Part shown: in pieces, positions 9,998-21,472 of the stretch
Numbering within the stretch: position 1 is the stretch's first letter
How the letters are laid out: each line of letters starts with the position of its first letter
DNA from: Haliclona indistincta
Lineage: Eukaryota > Porifera > Demospongiae > Haplosclerida > Chalinidae
DNA length: 64,000 nucleotides
Reading direction: 5' to 3'
Assembly (NCBI GenBank): GCA_964017065.1
Contig: OZ024788.1
Location: 4,914,887 to 4,978,886, forward strand
The notes under the pieces: generated by a model
What the model was told of the DNA's origin: nothing
The model's input: the letters and a program-made list of their open reading frames with translations, nothing else
Database searches by the model: none
Program-made: the position numbers and the translations under genes

Positions 9998-11577
9998 TTA
10001 CAAAACTGAAGTGTGTTTCACAGTAGTGTATGCAATGTTGGACTTCAGAGAAATAGCTGTCTCTGCACAATTAGGCTTCACTTCATCATACATGTCTCCT
10101 TTCTCTTCCACTTTATTTTCCTCCTTTGGATCTCTTCTCTCAACTGTTGATTGAGTATTAGAATGACTCCACATTTTAAAACTATTACCAACAATACCTT
10201 TCTTGGTGGATTTGATCCAGCATATCATGCCAGCAGCAACAACAATCACTACCAGCAGTAGTACCCAGGGCACCACCATCATTACCACTGTCCATGACTG
10301 TACTGATGATGATTGGGAACAGTTGCACACTGTAGATGACAAAAGTAAAATTATTGTCTAAGTATACCATACAGCAGTTAACTAACCACTAGTGGTTGGT
10401 GATGGGTTGTTTATTGTAGTTGCTGTGCGGCTCACAGTTGACAGTCTTGGTTCAACGTTTATTGTAAACAATTCAGTCAAGTTCGAATAATTGTGATTTG
10501 AATTAGTTCTTGATACTGCTGTATAAGGTAAAGAGACAGGTCTAGCATTTTCAAGCAACTTCCTTACCGAAAGTAAACAACTTTGATCCTTCTTCTCTCA
10601 ATAGCAGATATGGAACAATCTCTATAGCTTGTGTTTCAACCGACTGTATCTGATTAGTACATGACTGATTCTGTAGAAAATATTATTTCTAATTTGTTAA
10701 ATTTATACAATAGCTTACTTTCCACTTCACAATTATGCTTCTCTTCTGTACATCATAGCTGAATAATACTTGTTGAGTTGAATCTCTTAAATGAAATTTG
10801 AGTTCCTTGCTTTCTTGTCCAAGTCGTCCTGCCCCATCTCTACCAGCCACAGTCACTGAGTATTCACCATCTGATGTCAGATCAGTGATGCTCAGTGAGC
10901 TCCTGTTGTCAGTGGTGTTGTAGACCATCACTTGAGAAGAGTTCCTAACAGTGACAGTGTAGCTGTGTACACAGAGGGGTGTGTCCAGTGGAGCTACCCA
11001 GCTGATGGTGACAGAGGAGATGTTGAAACAAAGTAATCTTAAAGTAAGAGGTGCATTAGGAGGCCCTGCATGTTTGTAATGAGATAAATTTCCAATTTAA
11101 TTTAGTTTTGAGACTAGTACACGTATAATAATTTATTATCACCTGCTACTATCACTGTTTGCAAGGCAGTATTGGATATCTGTGGTATAGCATTGTCACT
11201 GCATGATATTACTGTACCATTTTGAACAAGATGAACACTATCAATGATCACTGTTGATATGAAAATCATCCCAGTTGTGTTTATCAGTTTAAAATCATAG
11301 ATAGAAAGTGTGACACTATTTGACTCTGAAATACTGTTAAAAAATACTGTAAGTTCTCCTATCAGCCATGTCAGTTCTCCAGTATCAGTAGCACAAGTGA
11401 ACACTACAGTGTCTCCAGGACACACACTGTCTGATGATGAGTCTAGTGTGACTGTGACAGTGTTTAGTTAATAATCTAACAAAATCGTAGAACATATACT
11501 GTTACAGGTGTCTTACCTGATGCATTAACAGCAAAAACGAATGAAGAAGTGAAAAACAAGAACTTGATGTAAGTCAT
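9998..11577 (-). CDS. Receptor R7 (type B Ig-FN3-TM), intact
   Basis: Exons are 11517-11577 (signal, MTYIKFLFFTSSFVFAVNAS), 11143-11442 (Ig), 10719-11065 (FN3), 10568-10670 (membrane-proximal), 10387-10518 (stalk), 10198-10329 (TM) and 9998-10143 (tail); 1221 nt, 406 residues. The Ig domain has VCPGDTVVFTC and ISCSDNAIPQ. The membrane-proximal exon is NQSCTNQIQSVETQAIEIV. In the tail the first tyrosine is in GDMYDEV, with Asp at -2 instead of Val, so only IAYTTV fully fits ITIM. The TM-tail intron is 54 nt and open in frame. It is the only type B gene here without a disabling lesion inside the window. Confidence 0.83.
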
Positions 11578-11971
11578 GACCCGTAGCTACCTTTACTAGC
11601 TATACTCATAGATTGATAAAAGTTGATCAGCTGATAACAGGAAGTTGGCGTTGCTTTCCTGATAGATATCAAACAGTGCATTTTTATGAATAATTAAGTA
11701 GCAACACTGTTCGAAGACACTGACAATGACTGCATTGAAGTGAAAGAAGCTCCCAAGTTCAAAATTGCGTACTTTGCAGCAGTGGTTGAACAGTCTGCCT
11801 TGAATTCGAAGACAATTTATCCCACATAACTATTCAAAAGACACAGCATGATGTCTTTTGCATTTTAAAATAAATATTTTTGGAATTTAAACAAACTGTT
11901 TAACTTCTGCACAGACTCATGCGTGTACAAATAAATAAATTTAAGATGCATACATACTGGAGTGTACAGTA

Positions 11972-12920
11972 TTAGCAGCTATATTTGTCATGTTTTAGTT
12001 TGCTTGAGGGCTATAAAACATCGTGAAAGTGTGTACAGTGCTTCCATTATTCAACATACCTCCCAAAGAATTAAAATTCCGTAAGTTACAGGCAAGCCAA
12101 GTGAAAACATAAAATATTCAGCTAAAAGAAAGAGATTAACTTAACCATTTCGTACACCAACCTGAACATTCAAGAGAATTACTGATGATGAGGTTTTCGC
12201 TCTCTTGTCCGAGTCGTCCTGCCCCATCTCTACCAGCCACAGTCACTGAGTACTCACCATCTGATGTCAGATCAGTGATGCTCAGTGAGCTCCTGTTGTC
12301 AGTGGTGTTGTAGACCATGACTTGAGAAGAGTTCCTAACAGTGACAGTGTAGCTGTGTACACAGAGGGGTGTGTCCAGCGGAGGTACCCAATTTATGGTG
12401 ACAGATTCACAACTTGCATTGATGGATAATTCAAGAGGCGAGGACGGTACATCTCAAGGGATGGAAATTTCAGTGTACAGTGTACATGTACATGCAATAT
12501 TTTTATGAAATACCTGATATCCTGACTTCTAATGCCTTAATTGATCATTTTATTGTTGCTGTCACTGCATGCTATAATTGTTCCATTATTCTCAATGATC
12601 ACATCATGCACAGTAGCAGTTGATACAAGTGTGGTTCCAGTGATATTGATGAGGCTCAATGCAAATATACCTAAGCTTGCTATAGAGTTCAGCTGTTCTG
12701 GTTCAAAGAAAACTTGATTTGATCCATCTATGCCCCATATCAATGCACCAGTATCAGTGATACAAGTGAATACCAGTGTATCTCCATGACACACTCTGAC
12801 AGTTGATGAATTCAAACTGACTAAGATAAGAAATTTCATCAAATCCAATGTATTATAAAATTCATTACCTTTTGAATTACAAGTCACTATCTGGAATAAT
12901 ACTATCATCAGAGAAAGCAT
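11972..12920 (-). pseudogene. R8, type C receptor lacking TM and tail, with Ig frameshift
   Basis: A signal exon (start 12920, MLSLMIVLFQIVTC), an Ig exon (about 12520-12820) and a first FN3 (about 12165-12455) match R2. The Ig exon has a one-base shift near 12535-12550, giving NNKMIN then stop. Downstream, the sequence jumps from the beginning of the second FN3 (CATGACAAATATAGCTGC, then TAA) straight into the 3' flank seen at 21460. The transmembrane and tail exons, about 0.6 kb, are therefore deleted. If the frameshift were bypassed, the product would be soluble. I call it a pseudogene. Confidence 0.8.
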
Positions 12921-13204
12921 GGTTTATATACGTCTTACCTAAGCTTAACACTCTGTATAGCAAAATTTATCCGAACAGGACGTGGTAAATGTTGTTTTTA
13001 TATTTTATTTGCTGTACAATGATGCAATCGTTTGGTGTACTGCATGTGTAAATAACATGTGATCACATGCTTCATACAGATATGCTGTGTGATTATAAAC
13101 TGATGGAGTATGTACGGTAATTTATGCATATCCTGGAAGTATTTTATGTATTTTGGAGTCAATATTATGATGCCTAAAGGCGTCATTAGGGCTAAAAGGT
13201 TATG

Positions 13205-13424
13205 GAATCCTTGATATCCCATATCAGTCTCCCAGTGTCAGTAACACATGTGAACACCACTCCATCTCCAGGACACAGACTATCAGCTGATGAGCTCAGT
13301 GTGACTATAGAATCAACAGTGTATAATTATACATGTACACATGCTCTATTCAAACTCACTAACCTGTTGCATCGGATTGACAACTGATGTTGGTTATGAT
13401 AAAAATGACTTTGAAGAGATTCAT
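13205..13424 (-). pseudogene. R9, truncated type A receptor 5' fragment
   Basis: The signal exon (start 13424, MNLFKVIFIITNISCQSD) is followed by an Ig-exon stub broken at the same point as R3, with the same adjoining sequence (GCCTAAAGGCGTCATTAGGG). It is the duplicate of R3 in the second block, sitting between a type C gene (R8) and type A R10. The signal peptide differs from that of R3, so the signal exons of these fragments have been exchanged or converted. Confidence 0.78.
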
Positions 13425-13606
13425 AGTTTAAGCAAAGCCAAGCTCGGATGATTTCTTGACAATAATTATTGCTTATGAAAACATACTTTTGGCAACTTGC
13501 TATTTATCAGAGGGAATACACCATCCCTATTGAGTAAATTGAAAAGTGTGTAAGTATGATGAGCAATGCAATTTTCAGTATTGGTCACATGCTTAGGAGT
13601 TGATCA

Positions 13607-14947
13607 TTACAAAACTGAAGTGTGTTTCACAGTAGTGTATGCAATGTTGGACTTCAGAGAAATAGCTGTCTCAGCACAATTAGGTTTCACTTCATCATAC
13701 ATGACACATCCTTTCTCTTCCGATTTATTTTCTTCGTTCCTATATCCTCTCTGATCAACTGTTAATTGAGTGATAGATTTAGTCTGCGTTTTTCAAGAAA
13801 TACCTTTCTTGTTGGTTTTGATCCAGCATATCATGCCAGCAGCAACAACAATCACTACCAGCAGTAGTACCCAGGGCACCACCATCATTACCACTGTCCA
13901 TGACTGCACTGATGATGATTGAAAACATACTGTAACTATAAAAGCAATAATTGAACTGTATCGATCTCTTATGATTAGCTGACCACTAATGGAAGGAAAA
14001 GTGGTAGTTAACAGTGAAGTTGAATAGTAAATAGTTGTTAATCTAGACTCAGTGTATGACGTGATTGAATGTGAATGTGAAAAATGGTCACTAAATTTGG
14101 ATACTTCAGTTGGATGAAAATCTTTAAAATGGAACAATAAACTAATAGCATGTTAGCTAACAAAGAATACCTAGCAACCTGATGATCAGTTCTTCACTCT
14201 CTTTTCCGAGTCGTCCTGCTCCATCTCTACTAACCACAGTCACTGAGTACTCACCATCTGATGTCAGATCAGTGATACTCAGTGAGGTCCTGTTGCCAGT
14301 GGTGTTGTAGACAATCAGTTGAGTAGTGTTCCTAACAGTGACAGTGTAGCAGTGTACACAGAGAGGTGTGTCTATTGGAGGTGCCCATCTGATGTTGACA
14401 GAGAAGAGGGTGGAAGTGTACGTCAAATTGAGAGGAGGAGATGGTGGAGGCTCTGTGGAGATGGATTATAATCATTGTTAATTTCAGTTGCTAATAATAA
14501 TTGTTATTCACCTACTACAAAGATTGTTTCAGCTTTATCAGTGCTATGTATTGCATTAACAACCCCTTTGCATTCAACTGTTGTACCATTGTAACTGACT
14601 GGTACATGAGCTGCAGTAGCAGTTGAACGGTATGTGTTTCCAGTTATGTTAAGCAGTGTAGTATTGAATACAGTATCCAATTGAATAACTTTGTTGAGTT
14701 GTGCTGTTGAGTGATACGATATTAAGGAATGCTTGATATCCCATATCAGTTGTCCAGTGTCAGTAACACATGTGAACACCACTCCATCTCCAGGGCACAG
14801 ACTATCAGCTGATGAGCTCAGTGTGACTATATAGAATCAACAACTCGTAAATACATAAGGCTCGCACTCTATTCTAATTTACTAACCTGTTGCACTTGAT
14901 TGACAACTGATGATGATTGCGATCACGATGACGGTGAAAGGATACAT
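13607..14947 (-). CDS. Receptor R10 (type A Ig-FN3-TM, two ITIM-like motifs), intact
   Basis: Exons are 14887-14947 (signal, MYPFTVIVIAIIISCQSS), 14512-14826 (Ig), 14171-14452 (FN3), 13984-14121 (long Ser/Thr stalk), 13804-13929 (TM) and 13607-13758 (tail); 1074 nt, 357 residues, all phase 1. The Ig domain reads CPGDGVVFTC, QLIWDIK and VECKG. FN3 has several substitutions against the family (RWAPPIDTPLCVHCYTV, VVSRDG), including an extra Cys. The tail has CVMYDEV and IAYTTV. Relative to R5, the signal exon is of R4 type, another mixed combination. Confidence 0.84.
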
Positions 14948-15116
14948 GATCACTTTAAACCAAGATCAATTCTCGTAAAGTGCTTTCACAATTAGTAGCT
15001 ACTTCTGCTGAATCATAAACTTGCTATTTATCACAGGGAATACACCAATCCTATTGTACGGTACTTATGATGTAATGCAATTTTCAATAGTGGTCACATG
15101 ATCATGAAGTTAATTA

Positions 15117-16390
15117 TTACAAAACTGAAGTGTGTTTCACAGTAGTGTATGCAATGTTGGACTTCAGAGAAATAGCTGTTTGTGAAAAATTAGGCTTCAC
15201 TTCATCATACATGACACTTTCTTTCTCTTCCAATATAATTTCTTTCTTTCGATCTCCTCTCTGATCAACTGTTGATTGGGTAATAGATTTAGTCTGCTTT
15301 ATTCATATAATACCTTTCTTGGTGGTTTTGATCCGGCACATCATGCCAGTAGCAACAACAATCACTACCAGCAGTAGTACCCAGGGCACCACCATCATTG
15401 CCACTGTCCATGACTGTACTGATGATGATTGAGAACACACTGTAGCTGCAAATAACATTAGTTACAATATAGCTGGCTTTCACAAGTAGTGCTAACCACT
15501 AATGGAAGGTATTAGGTGATAAATAGAGGTCAGTACTGTGGTTGAATAGCAGAGTCTGGATTCAGTGTACAATGTAACCAAAGCTATAACATTTTCAGTG
15601 AAATAGTTATAAATTGAAAAGACTCTTAAAACCTGAAGAAGTCCTTTCAAAAGTGATGTTCAGTTCCTCACTCTCTTGTCCAAGTCGTCCTCCCCCATCT
15701 CTACCAGCCACAGTCACTGAGTACTCACCATCTGATGTCAGATCAGTGATGCTCAGTGAGGTCCTGTTGTTAGTGGTGTTGTAGATCATCACTTGAAAAG
15801 AGTTCCTAACAGTTACAGTATAGCTGTGTACACAGAGGGGTATGTCCAGTGGAGCTACCCAGCTGATGGTGACAGAGGAAAGGGTGGAGGAGTAGGTAAA
15901 ATTGAGAGGAGGAGATGGTGGAGGCTCTGTAGAATATAAAGATTTTTTACACAGCAACTCTGATCATATCTACCTATTACAATGATTCTTTGTTTCTTGT
16001 TTGCAATATTTTGTCCTCTGCATGCAACTTTTGTACCATTGTAACTGACTGGTACATAAACCGCAGTAGCAGTTGAATAGTATGTGTTTCCAGTTATGTT
16101 AAGCAATGTAGCATTGAATACAGTATCCACTTCAGTAGAAATGTTGAGGTATGCTGTAGAATGAAAAGACACAGCAGTATTCTTGATATCCCAAACCAGT
16201 CTCCCAGTGTCAGTAACACATGTGAACAACACTCCATCTCCAGGACACAAACTATCAGCTGATGAGCTCAGTGTGACTATAGAATCAACAACACGTAAAT
16301 ACAAAAGCCACACGCTCTACTATAGTAACCTGTTCCACTTGATTGACAACTGATGATGATTATGATCAAGATGAAAGTGAAAAGATACAT
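15117..16390 (-). CDS. Receptor R11 (type A Ig-FN3-TM, two ITIM-like motifs), intact
   Basis: Exons are 16330-16390 (signal, MYLFTFILIIIIISCQSS), 15974-16276 (Ig), 15633-15926 (FN3), 15497-15583 (short stalk), 15314-15439 (TM) and 15117-15268 (tail); 1023 nt, 340 residues. It is nearly identical to R4 across Ig, FN3 and stalk, which marks the two as the equivalent members of the duplicated blocks. The tail keeps VMYDEV and IAYTTV, but the stretch between them reads NFSQTAISL in place of NCAETAISL. The TM is followed by RIKTTKKG-like basic residues. Confidence 0.84.
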
Positions 16391-16564
16391 TAGCAAGCGA
16401 AATTTCTTGTAAAGTTGCTTTTACAATAACTAATAACTAATTTTGCTGAATTATAAACTTGCTATTTATCACAGGGAATACACCGTTACTAGTGAGTAAA
16501 CTAATACAGTACTTATGATGCAATGCGATTTTTAGTATTGGTCACATGATCATGAAGTTGATCA

Positions 16565-19275
16565 TTACAAAACTGAAGTGTGTTTCACAGTAGTGTATGC
16601 AATGTTGGACTTCAGAGAAATAGCTGTCTCTGCACAATTAGGTTTCACTTCATCATACATGACACATCCTTTCTCTTCTGCTATATTTTCTTCCTTTCTA
16701 TATCCTCTCTGATCAACTGTTGATTGAGTAATAGATTCAGTGCGCTTTTTCAATTAATACCTTTCTTGTTGGTTTTGATCCAGCATATCATGCCAGCAGC
16801 AACAACAATCACTACCAGTAGTAGTACCCAGGGCACCACCATCATTACCACTGTCCATGACTGCACTGATGATGATTGGGAACACACTGTAATTATAGAA
16901 GCAAAAGAAAATAAAAAGATTTCTATCGAAATCAAAAGGATGTAGGGTTGTGAAATCTACCACTGGTCCACAATGTAAACTAACAAGGAACAAGCATGGA
17001 ATGGTAACACGATTGACTTGCTAACAGACCATAGATCCCTACATCAGTGGCTGCTTTGGCTGACTAGCCGTTGCCCGGCAGAATGGGTCAACGTGCTGGG
17101 AGAGAGCGCCAGGGACGATGCCGTGTCCAACTCGGGTGTGTACCAATCTAACGTGCGACCTCAGCTCGAGCGAGACAACCCGCTGAACTTAAGCACTATA
17201 GCTAGTTCTGCTAGTTGCTGTTGATTGACACCTGACGTGCATTCTTATGTACAGCCACTGATGTAGGGATCTATGGTCTGTTAGCAAGTCAATCGTGTTA
17301 CCATTCCATGCTTGTTCCTTGTTAGTTTACATTGTGGACCAGTGGTAGATTTCACAACCCTACATCCTTTTGATTTCGATAGAAATCTTTTTATTTTCTT
17401 GTTTGTGTCCTTTTTCTTATTCAGTGATGTGCAGTTCAATATCATGCATGTACTGAGCCGTCTTTGTTTCCACCATTGGTCTAGTTTTCCTGTTTATTGA
17501 TGGCTTTTCTTTATTAACAATTTTAAACTTGTACATGTAGCTAAAAAATAATTGTTATGCTGTATATCAGGTCGCCCACGCATAGTGCATACATGCAGGC
17601 TAGGCATGCTTTCGAGCCCCGCCCACACTTGTTTGTAGACCATACGGCGGTTATAATGATCTGGCGAGCGCAGAATGTTGATTCTACACGAGCTTACAGT
17701 TCTTCGACGACTCCAGACAAATAATGATGTGTTCTCCGTGTTCCATACGGCGCAGCTATACTCAAGCTAGTGCACGGTCACGTGCGCTAGCCACTGCTTG
17801 GTCACGTGCGTATTGCGCAATCACACTAATGGCGTCTAACACTTAGCTGACAATGGATCACGATCGAGAACTCGCGGAATGTATATTGCCGTTTCGCTAA
17901 AAACAAAGTTCAAAAGGCACCTGCCAGGAGAATTTCACGGCTGTTCGTGGGTGTTTTGGTCTCGGCACTGCTCGTGTAAAGGTGCTAGGCGAGTGGAAAG
18001 AAAGAAAGAAAACGAAGATGACGAAACTCGATTTTCACCGTTTCCAGGTTCGTCACTTTAGTAACAATTTCGAGCCATCTCCTTGCTACTGTAAGATGGG
18101 GCAACGCCAGAAAGCAGATCTAAGTGTTTATGGACGTTTAAAATTCATCACCAGGTGAAATATCAGCGTTTGAACGCTAATACATTGTATGTATCCGCCA
18201 TCTTGTTTTTCTGTTCAACCCTACATAGGAAGGCACTACCGTGCCTCCCTAATAGGAAGGCACTACCGTGCCTCCCTAATAATATAACTATATCGATCTC
18301 TTATAAAAATTGACTGACCACAAATGGAAGGAGAAGTGGTAGTTAACAGTGAAGTTGAATAGTAAATATTTGTCAATCTGGACTCAGTGTATGAAGTGAT
18401 CGAATGTGAAAAATGGTCACTAAATTTGGATACTTCAGTTGGATGAAAATCTTTAAAATGGAACAATTAGATAAATTATGCATGTTAGCTAGCAAAGAAT
18501 ACCTAGAAAACTGATGTTCAGTTCCTTACTCTCTTGTCCTAGTCGTCCTGCCCCATCTCTACCAGCCACAGTCACTGAGTACTCACCATCTGATGTCAGA
18601 TCAGTAATGCTCAGTGAGCTCCTGTTGTCAGTGGTGTTGTAGACCATCACTTGAGAAGAGTTCCTAACAGTGACAGTGTAGCTGTGTGCACAGAGGGGTG
18701 TGTCTAGTGGAGCTACCCAGCTGATGGTGACAAAGGAGAGGGTGGAGGAAGAGGTCAAATTGAGAGGAGGAGATGATGGAGGCTCTGTGGGGATGAACTA
18801 TGATCATTATTAATTTTAGTTGCTATAATAATAATTCACCTACTACAAGGATAGTTTCAGCTTTATCAGTGCCATGTATTGCTTTACTAACCCCTTTGCA
18901 TTCAACTGTTGTACCATTGTAACTGACTGGTACATGAGCTGCAGTAGCAGTTGAATGGTATGTGTTTCCAGTTATGTTAAGCAGTGTAGTGTTGAATACA
19001 GTATCCAATTGAATAATTTTATTGAGTTGTGCTGTTGAGTGAAAAGATATTGAGGAATGGTTTATATTCCAAACCAGTCTCCCAGTGTCAGTAACACATG
19101 TGAACACCACTCCATCTCCAGGACACAGACTATCAGCTGTTGAGCTCAGTGTGACTATTAGATCATCAACAGTGCATTATTACAAAATACACAAGCTCTA
19201 TCTAAATTACTAACCTGTTGCATTGGATAGACAACTGATGTTGGTTATGATTAAAAAGACTTTGAAGAGATTCAT
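16565..19275 (-). CDS. Receptor R12 (type A), intron split by hairpin element B
   Basis: Exons are 19215-19275 (signal, MNLFKVFLIITNISCLS), 18840-19154 (Ig), 18503-18784 (FN3), 18319-18450 (stalk), 16761-16886 (TM) and 16565-16716 (tail); 1068 nt, 355 residues with phases intact. The stalk-TM intron is about 55 nt in R5 and 1432 nt here because element B sits inside it. In R5 that intron reads ATTATAGAAACAAC then CTATATCGATCTC; here the element lies between the two halves. Splice sites survive, so the gene may still be expressed unless the long inverted repeat interferes. The tail has CVMYDEV and IAYTTV. Confidence 0.8.
16906..18284. mobile_element. Hairpin element copy B
   Basis: Positions about 16917-17050 and 17245-17395 are the two arms of the giant inverted repeat. 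Positions 17396-18284 are the single-copy body in reverse orientation to copies A, C and E. The outer end is a short palindrome, AGGCAC-TACC-GTGCCT within CCTCCCTAATA, duplicated in tandem (about 18228-18282). The loop between the arms carries an rDNA insert (17066-17195). It lies in an intron of R12. Confidence 0.85.
17066..17195 (+). rRNA. Captured ITS2/28S rDNA fragment (not a functional rRNA gene)
   Basis: Positions 17155-17195 read CGACCTCAG, then GAGACAACCCGCTGAACTTAAGCA, the conserved start of eukaryotic 28S rRNA that pairs with 5.8S. The preceding 90 bp are G/C-rich, unlike surrounding DNA, and fit the 3' part of ITS2. The piece lies in the hairpin loop of element B; other copies lack it. 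It is far too short to be functional. A 28S search would also identify the host species. Confidence 0.8.
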
Positions 19276-19470
19276 CAGTTTAAGCCAAAGCTAAGCTCGC
19301 GTGTGATTTCTTGAAAATAATTATTGCTTACGAAAACATACTTTTGGTAATTCATAAACTTGCTATTTATCAGAGGGAATACACCATCCCTTTTGAGTAA
19401 ACTGAAAAGTGTGTAAGTACGATGAGCAATGTAATTTTCAGTATTGGTGACATGATTATGAAGTTGATCG

Positions 19471-21045
19471 CTACAAAACTGAAGTGTATTTTACAGTAGT
19501 GTATGCATTGTTGGACTTCAGATAAATAGCTGTCTCTGCACAATTAGGTTTCACTTCATCATACATGACACCGTCTACTTTTTCTTCCACTTTACTTTTT
19601 TGTGTTCTCTACTCTGATCAACTGTTGATTGAGTAATAGAATGACTCCACAATTATAAAATTATACCTTTCTTGGTGGTTTTGATCCAGCATATCATGCC
19701 AGTAGCAACAACAATCACTACCAGCAGTAGTACCCAGGGCACCACCATCATTACCAATGTCCATGACTGTACTGATGATGATTGGAAACAGTTGTATACT
19801 CTGTAGATGAAAAAATTAAATTATTATCTAACTATTCCATACTAGTCTATACTGTAGTTAACTAACCACTAGAAGATGGTGATGGGTTGTTTATTGTAGT
19901 TGCTATGTAGTTCACAGTTGACAGTCTCGGTTCAATGTTTATTGTAAACAATTCAACCAAGTTTGAATAATTGTGATTTGAACTAGTTCTGGATACTGCT
20001 GTAAAAGGTAAAGAGACAGGTCTAGCATTTTCAAGCAACTTCCTTACCGAAAGTAAACAGCTTTGATTCTTCTTCTCTCAATAGCAGATATGGAACAATC
20101 TCTATAGCTTGTGTTTCAACTGACTGCATCTGATTAATACATGACTGATTCTGTAGTAAATATTATTATTTGCAATTGGTTAAAGTTATACAGTAGTTTA
20201 CTTTCCACTTCATAATTATGCTTCTCTTCTGTGCTGAATAGTATTTGTTGAGTTGAATCTCTTAAATCAAATTTGAGTTCATCGCTTTCTTGTCTGAGTC
20301 GTCCTGCCCCATCTCTACCAGCCACAGTCACTGAGTACTCACCATCTGATGACAGATCAGTGATGCTCAGTGAGCTCCTGTTGTCAGTGGTGTTGTAGAC
20401 CATCACTTGAGAAGAGTTCCTAACAGTGACAGTGTAGCTGTGTACACAGAGGGGTGTGTCCAGTGGAGCTACCCAGCTGATGGTGACAGAGAAGACGTTG
20501 AAACAAATTAATCTTAAAGTGAGAGGTGCATTAGGAGGGCCTGCAAGTATGCATGATAAAATAAATTTTTAGTTTTGAGACTAGTACACGTATAATAATT
20601 TATTATCACCTGCTACTATCACTGTTTCCAAGGCAGTCTTGGATATATGTGGTATAGCATTGTCACCACATGATATTACTGTACCATTTTGAACAAGATG
20701 AACACTATCAATGGTAACTGTTGATGTGAAATTCATTCCATCTTGGCTTATCAGTTTAAAATCATATACAGACAATTTGACATGATTTGACTCTGAAATA
20801 TTGTTAAAAAATGCAGTAAGTCCTCCAATCTTCCATGTCAGTTCTCCAGTATCAGTAGTACAAGTGAACACTACAGTGTCTCCAGGACACACACTGTCTG
20901 ATGATGAGTCTAGTGTGACTGTGACAGTGTTATTTAATAATCTAACAAAAATAATGGTAGAACATATATAGGTGTCTTACGTACCTGATGCATTAACAGC
21001 AAAAACGAATGAAGAAGTGAAAAACAAGAGCTTGATGTAAGTCAT
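19471..21045 (-). pseudogene. R13, type B receptor with 8-bp deletion
   Basis: All exon homologues are present: 20985-21045 (signal, MTYIKLLFFTSSFVFAVNAS), 20610-20909 (Ig), 20202-20540 (FN3), then membrane-proximal, stalk, TM (near 19675-19800) and tail (to 19471). The FN3 exon lacks 8 bp present in R7 (TATGATGT after TTCAGC, near 20236), which shifts the frame so that translation ends early in the next exon. A soluble Ig-FN3 product remains possible. The tail has also changed: IAYTTV has become NAYTTV (ITIM lost) and SLKS is YLKS, consistent with relaxed constraint. Confidence 0.75.
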
Positions 21046-21472
21046 GACCCGTAGCTACATTTACTAGCTATACATATAGATTGACAGCAGTTGATCAGTT
21101 GATAACAGGAAGTTGTTGTTGCTTTCCTGATAGATTATAAAACAGTGCATTTTTATGAATAATTAAGTAGCAACACTGATCGGAGACACAGACAAAGACT
21201 GCAATGAAGTGAAAGAAGCTGTTAAGATGCCTTAATTCAAAATCGCATACTTTGCAGCAGTAGTCGAATAGCCTGCCTTGAATTCGAAGACAATTTATCA
21301 CGCATAACTATTCAAAAGACACGGTATGATGTCCTTTGCATTTCAAAACAATTATTTTGAGATTTAAACAAACTGTTTAACTTCTGTCATGTGTACAAAT
21401 ATATAAATTTAAGATGCATATTATATACTGAAGTGTACAGTATTATCAGCTTATTCTCAGGAGTGTACAGTA

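Noticed and set aside
17018..17224. Plus-strand ORF in element B
   Set aside because: It is made of hairpin arm plus the rDNA insert; no protein similarity is expected.
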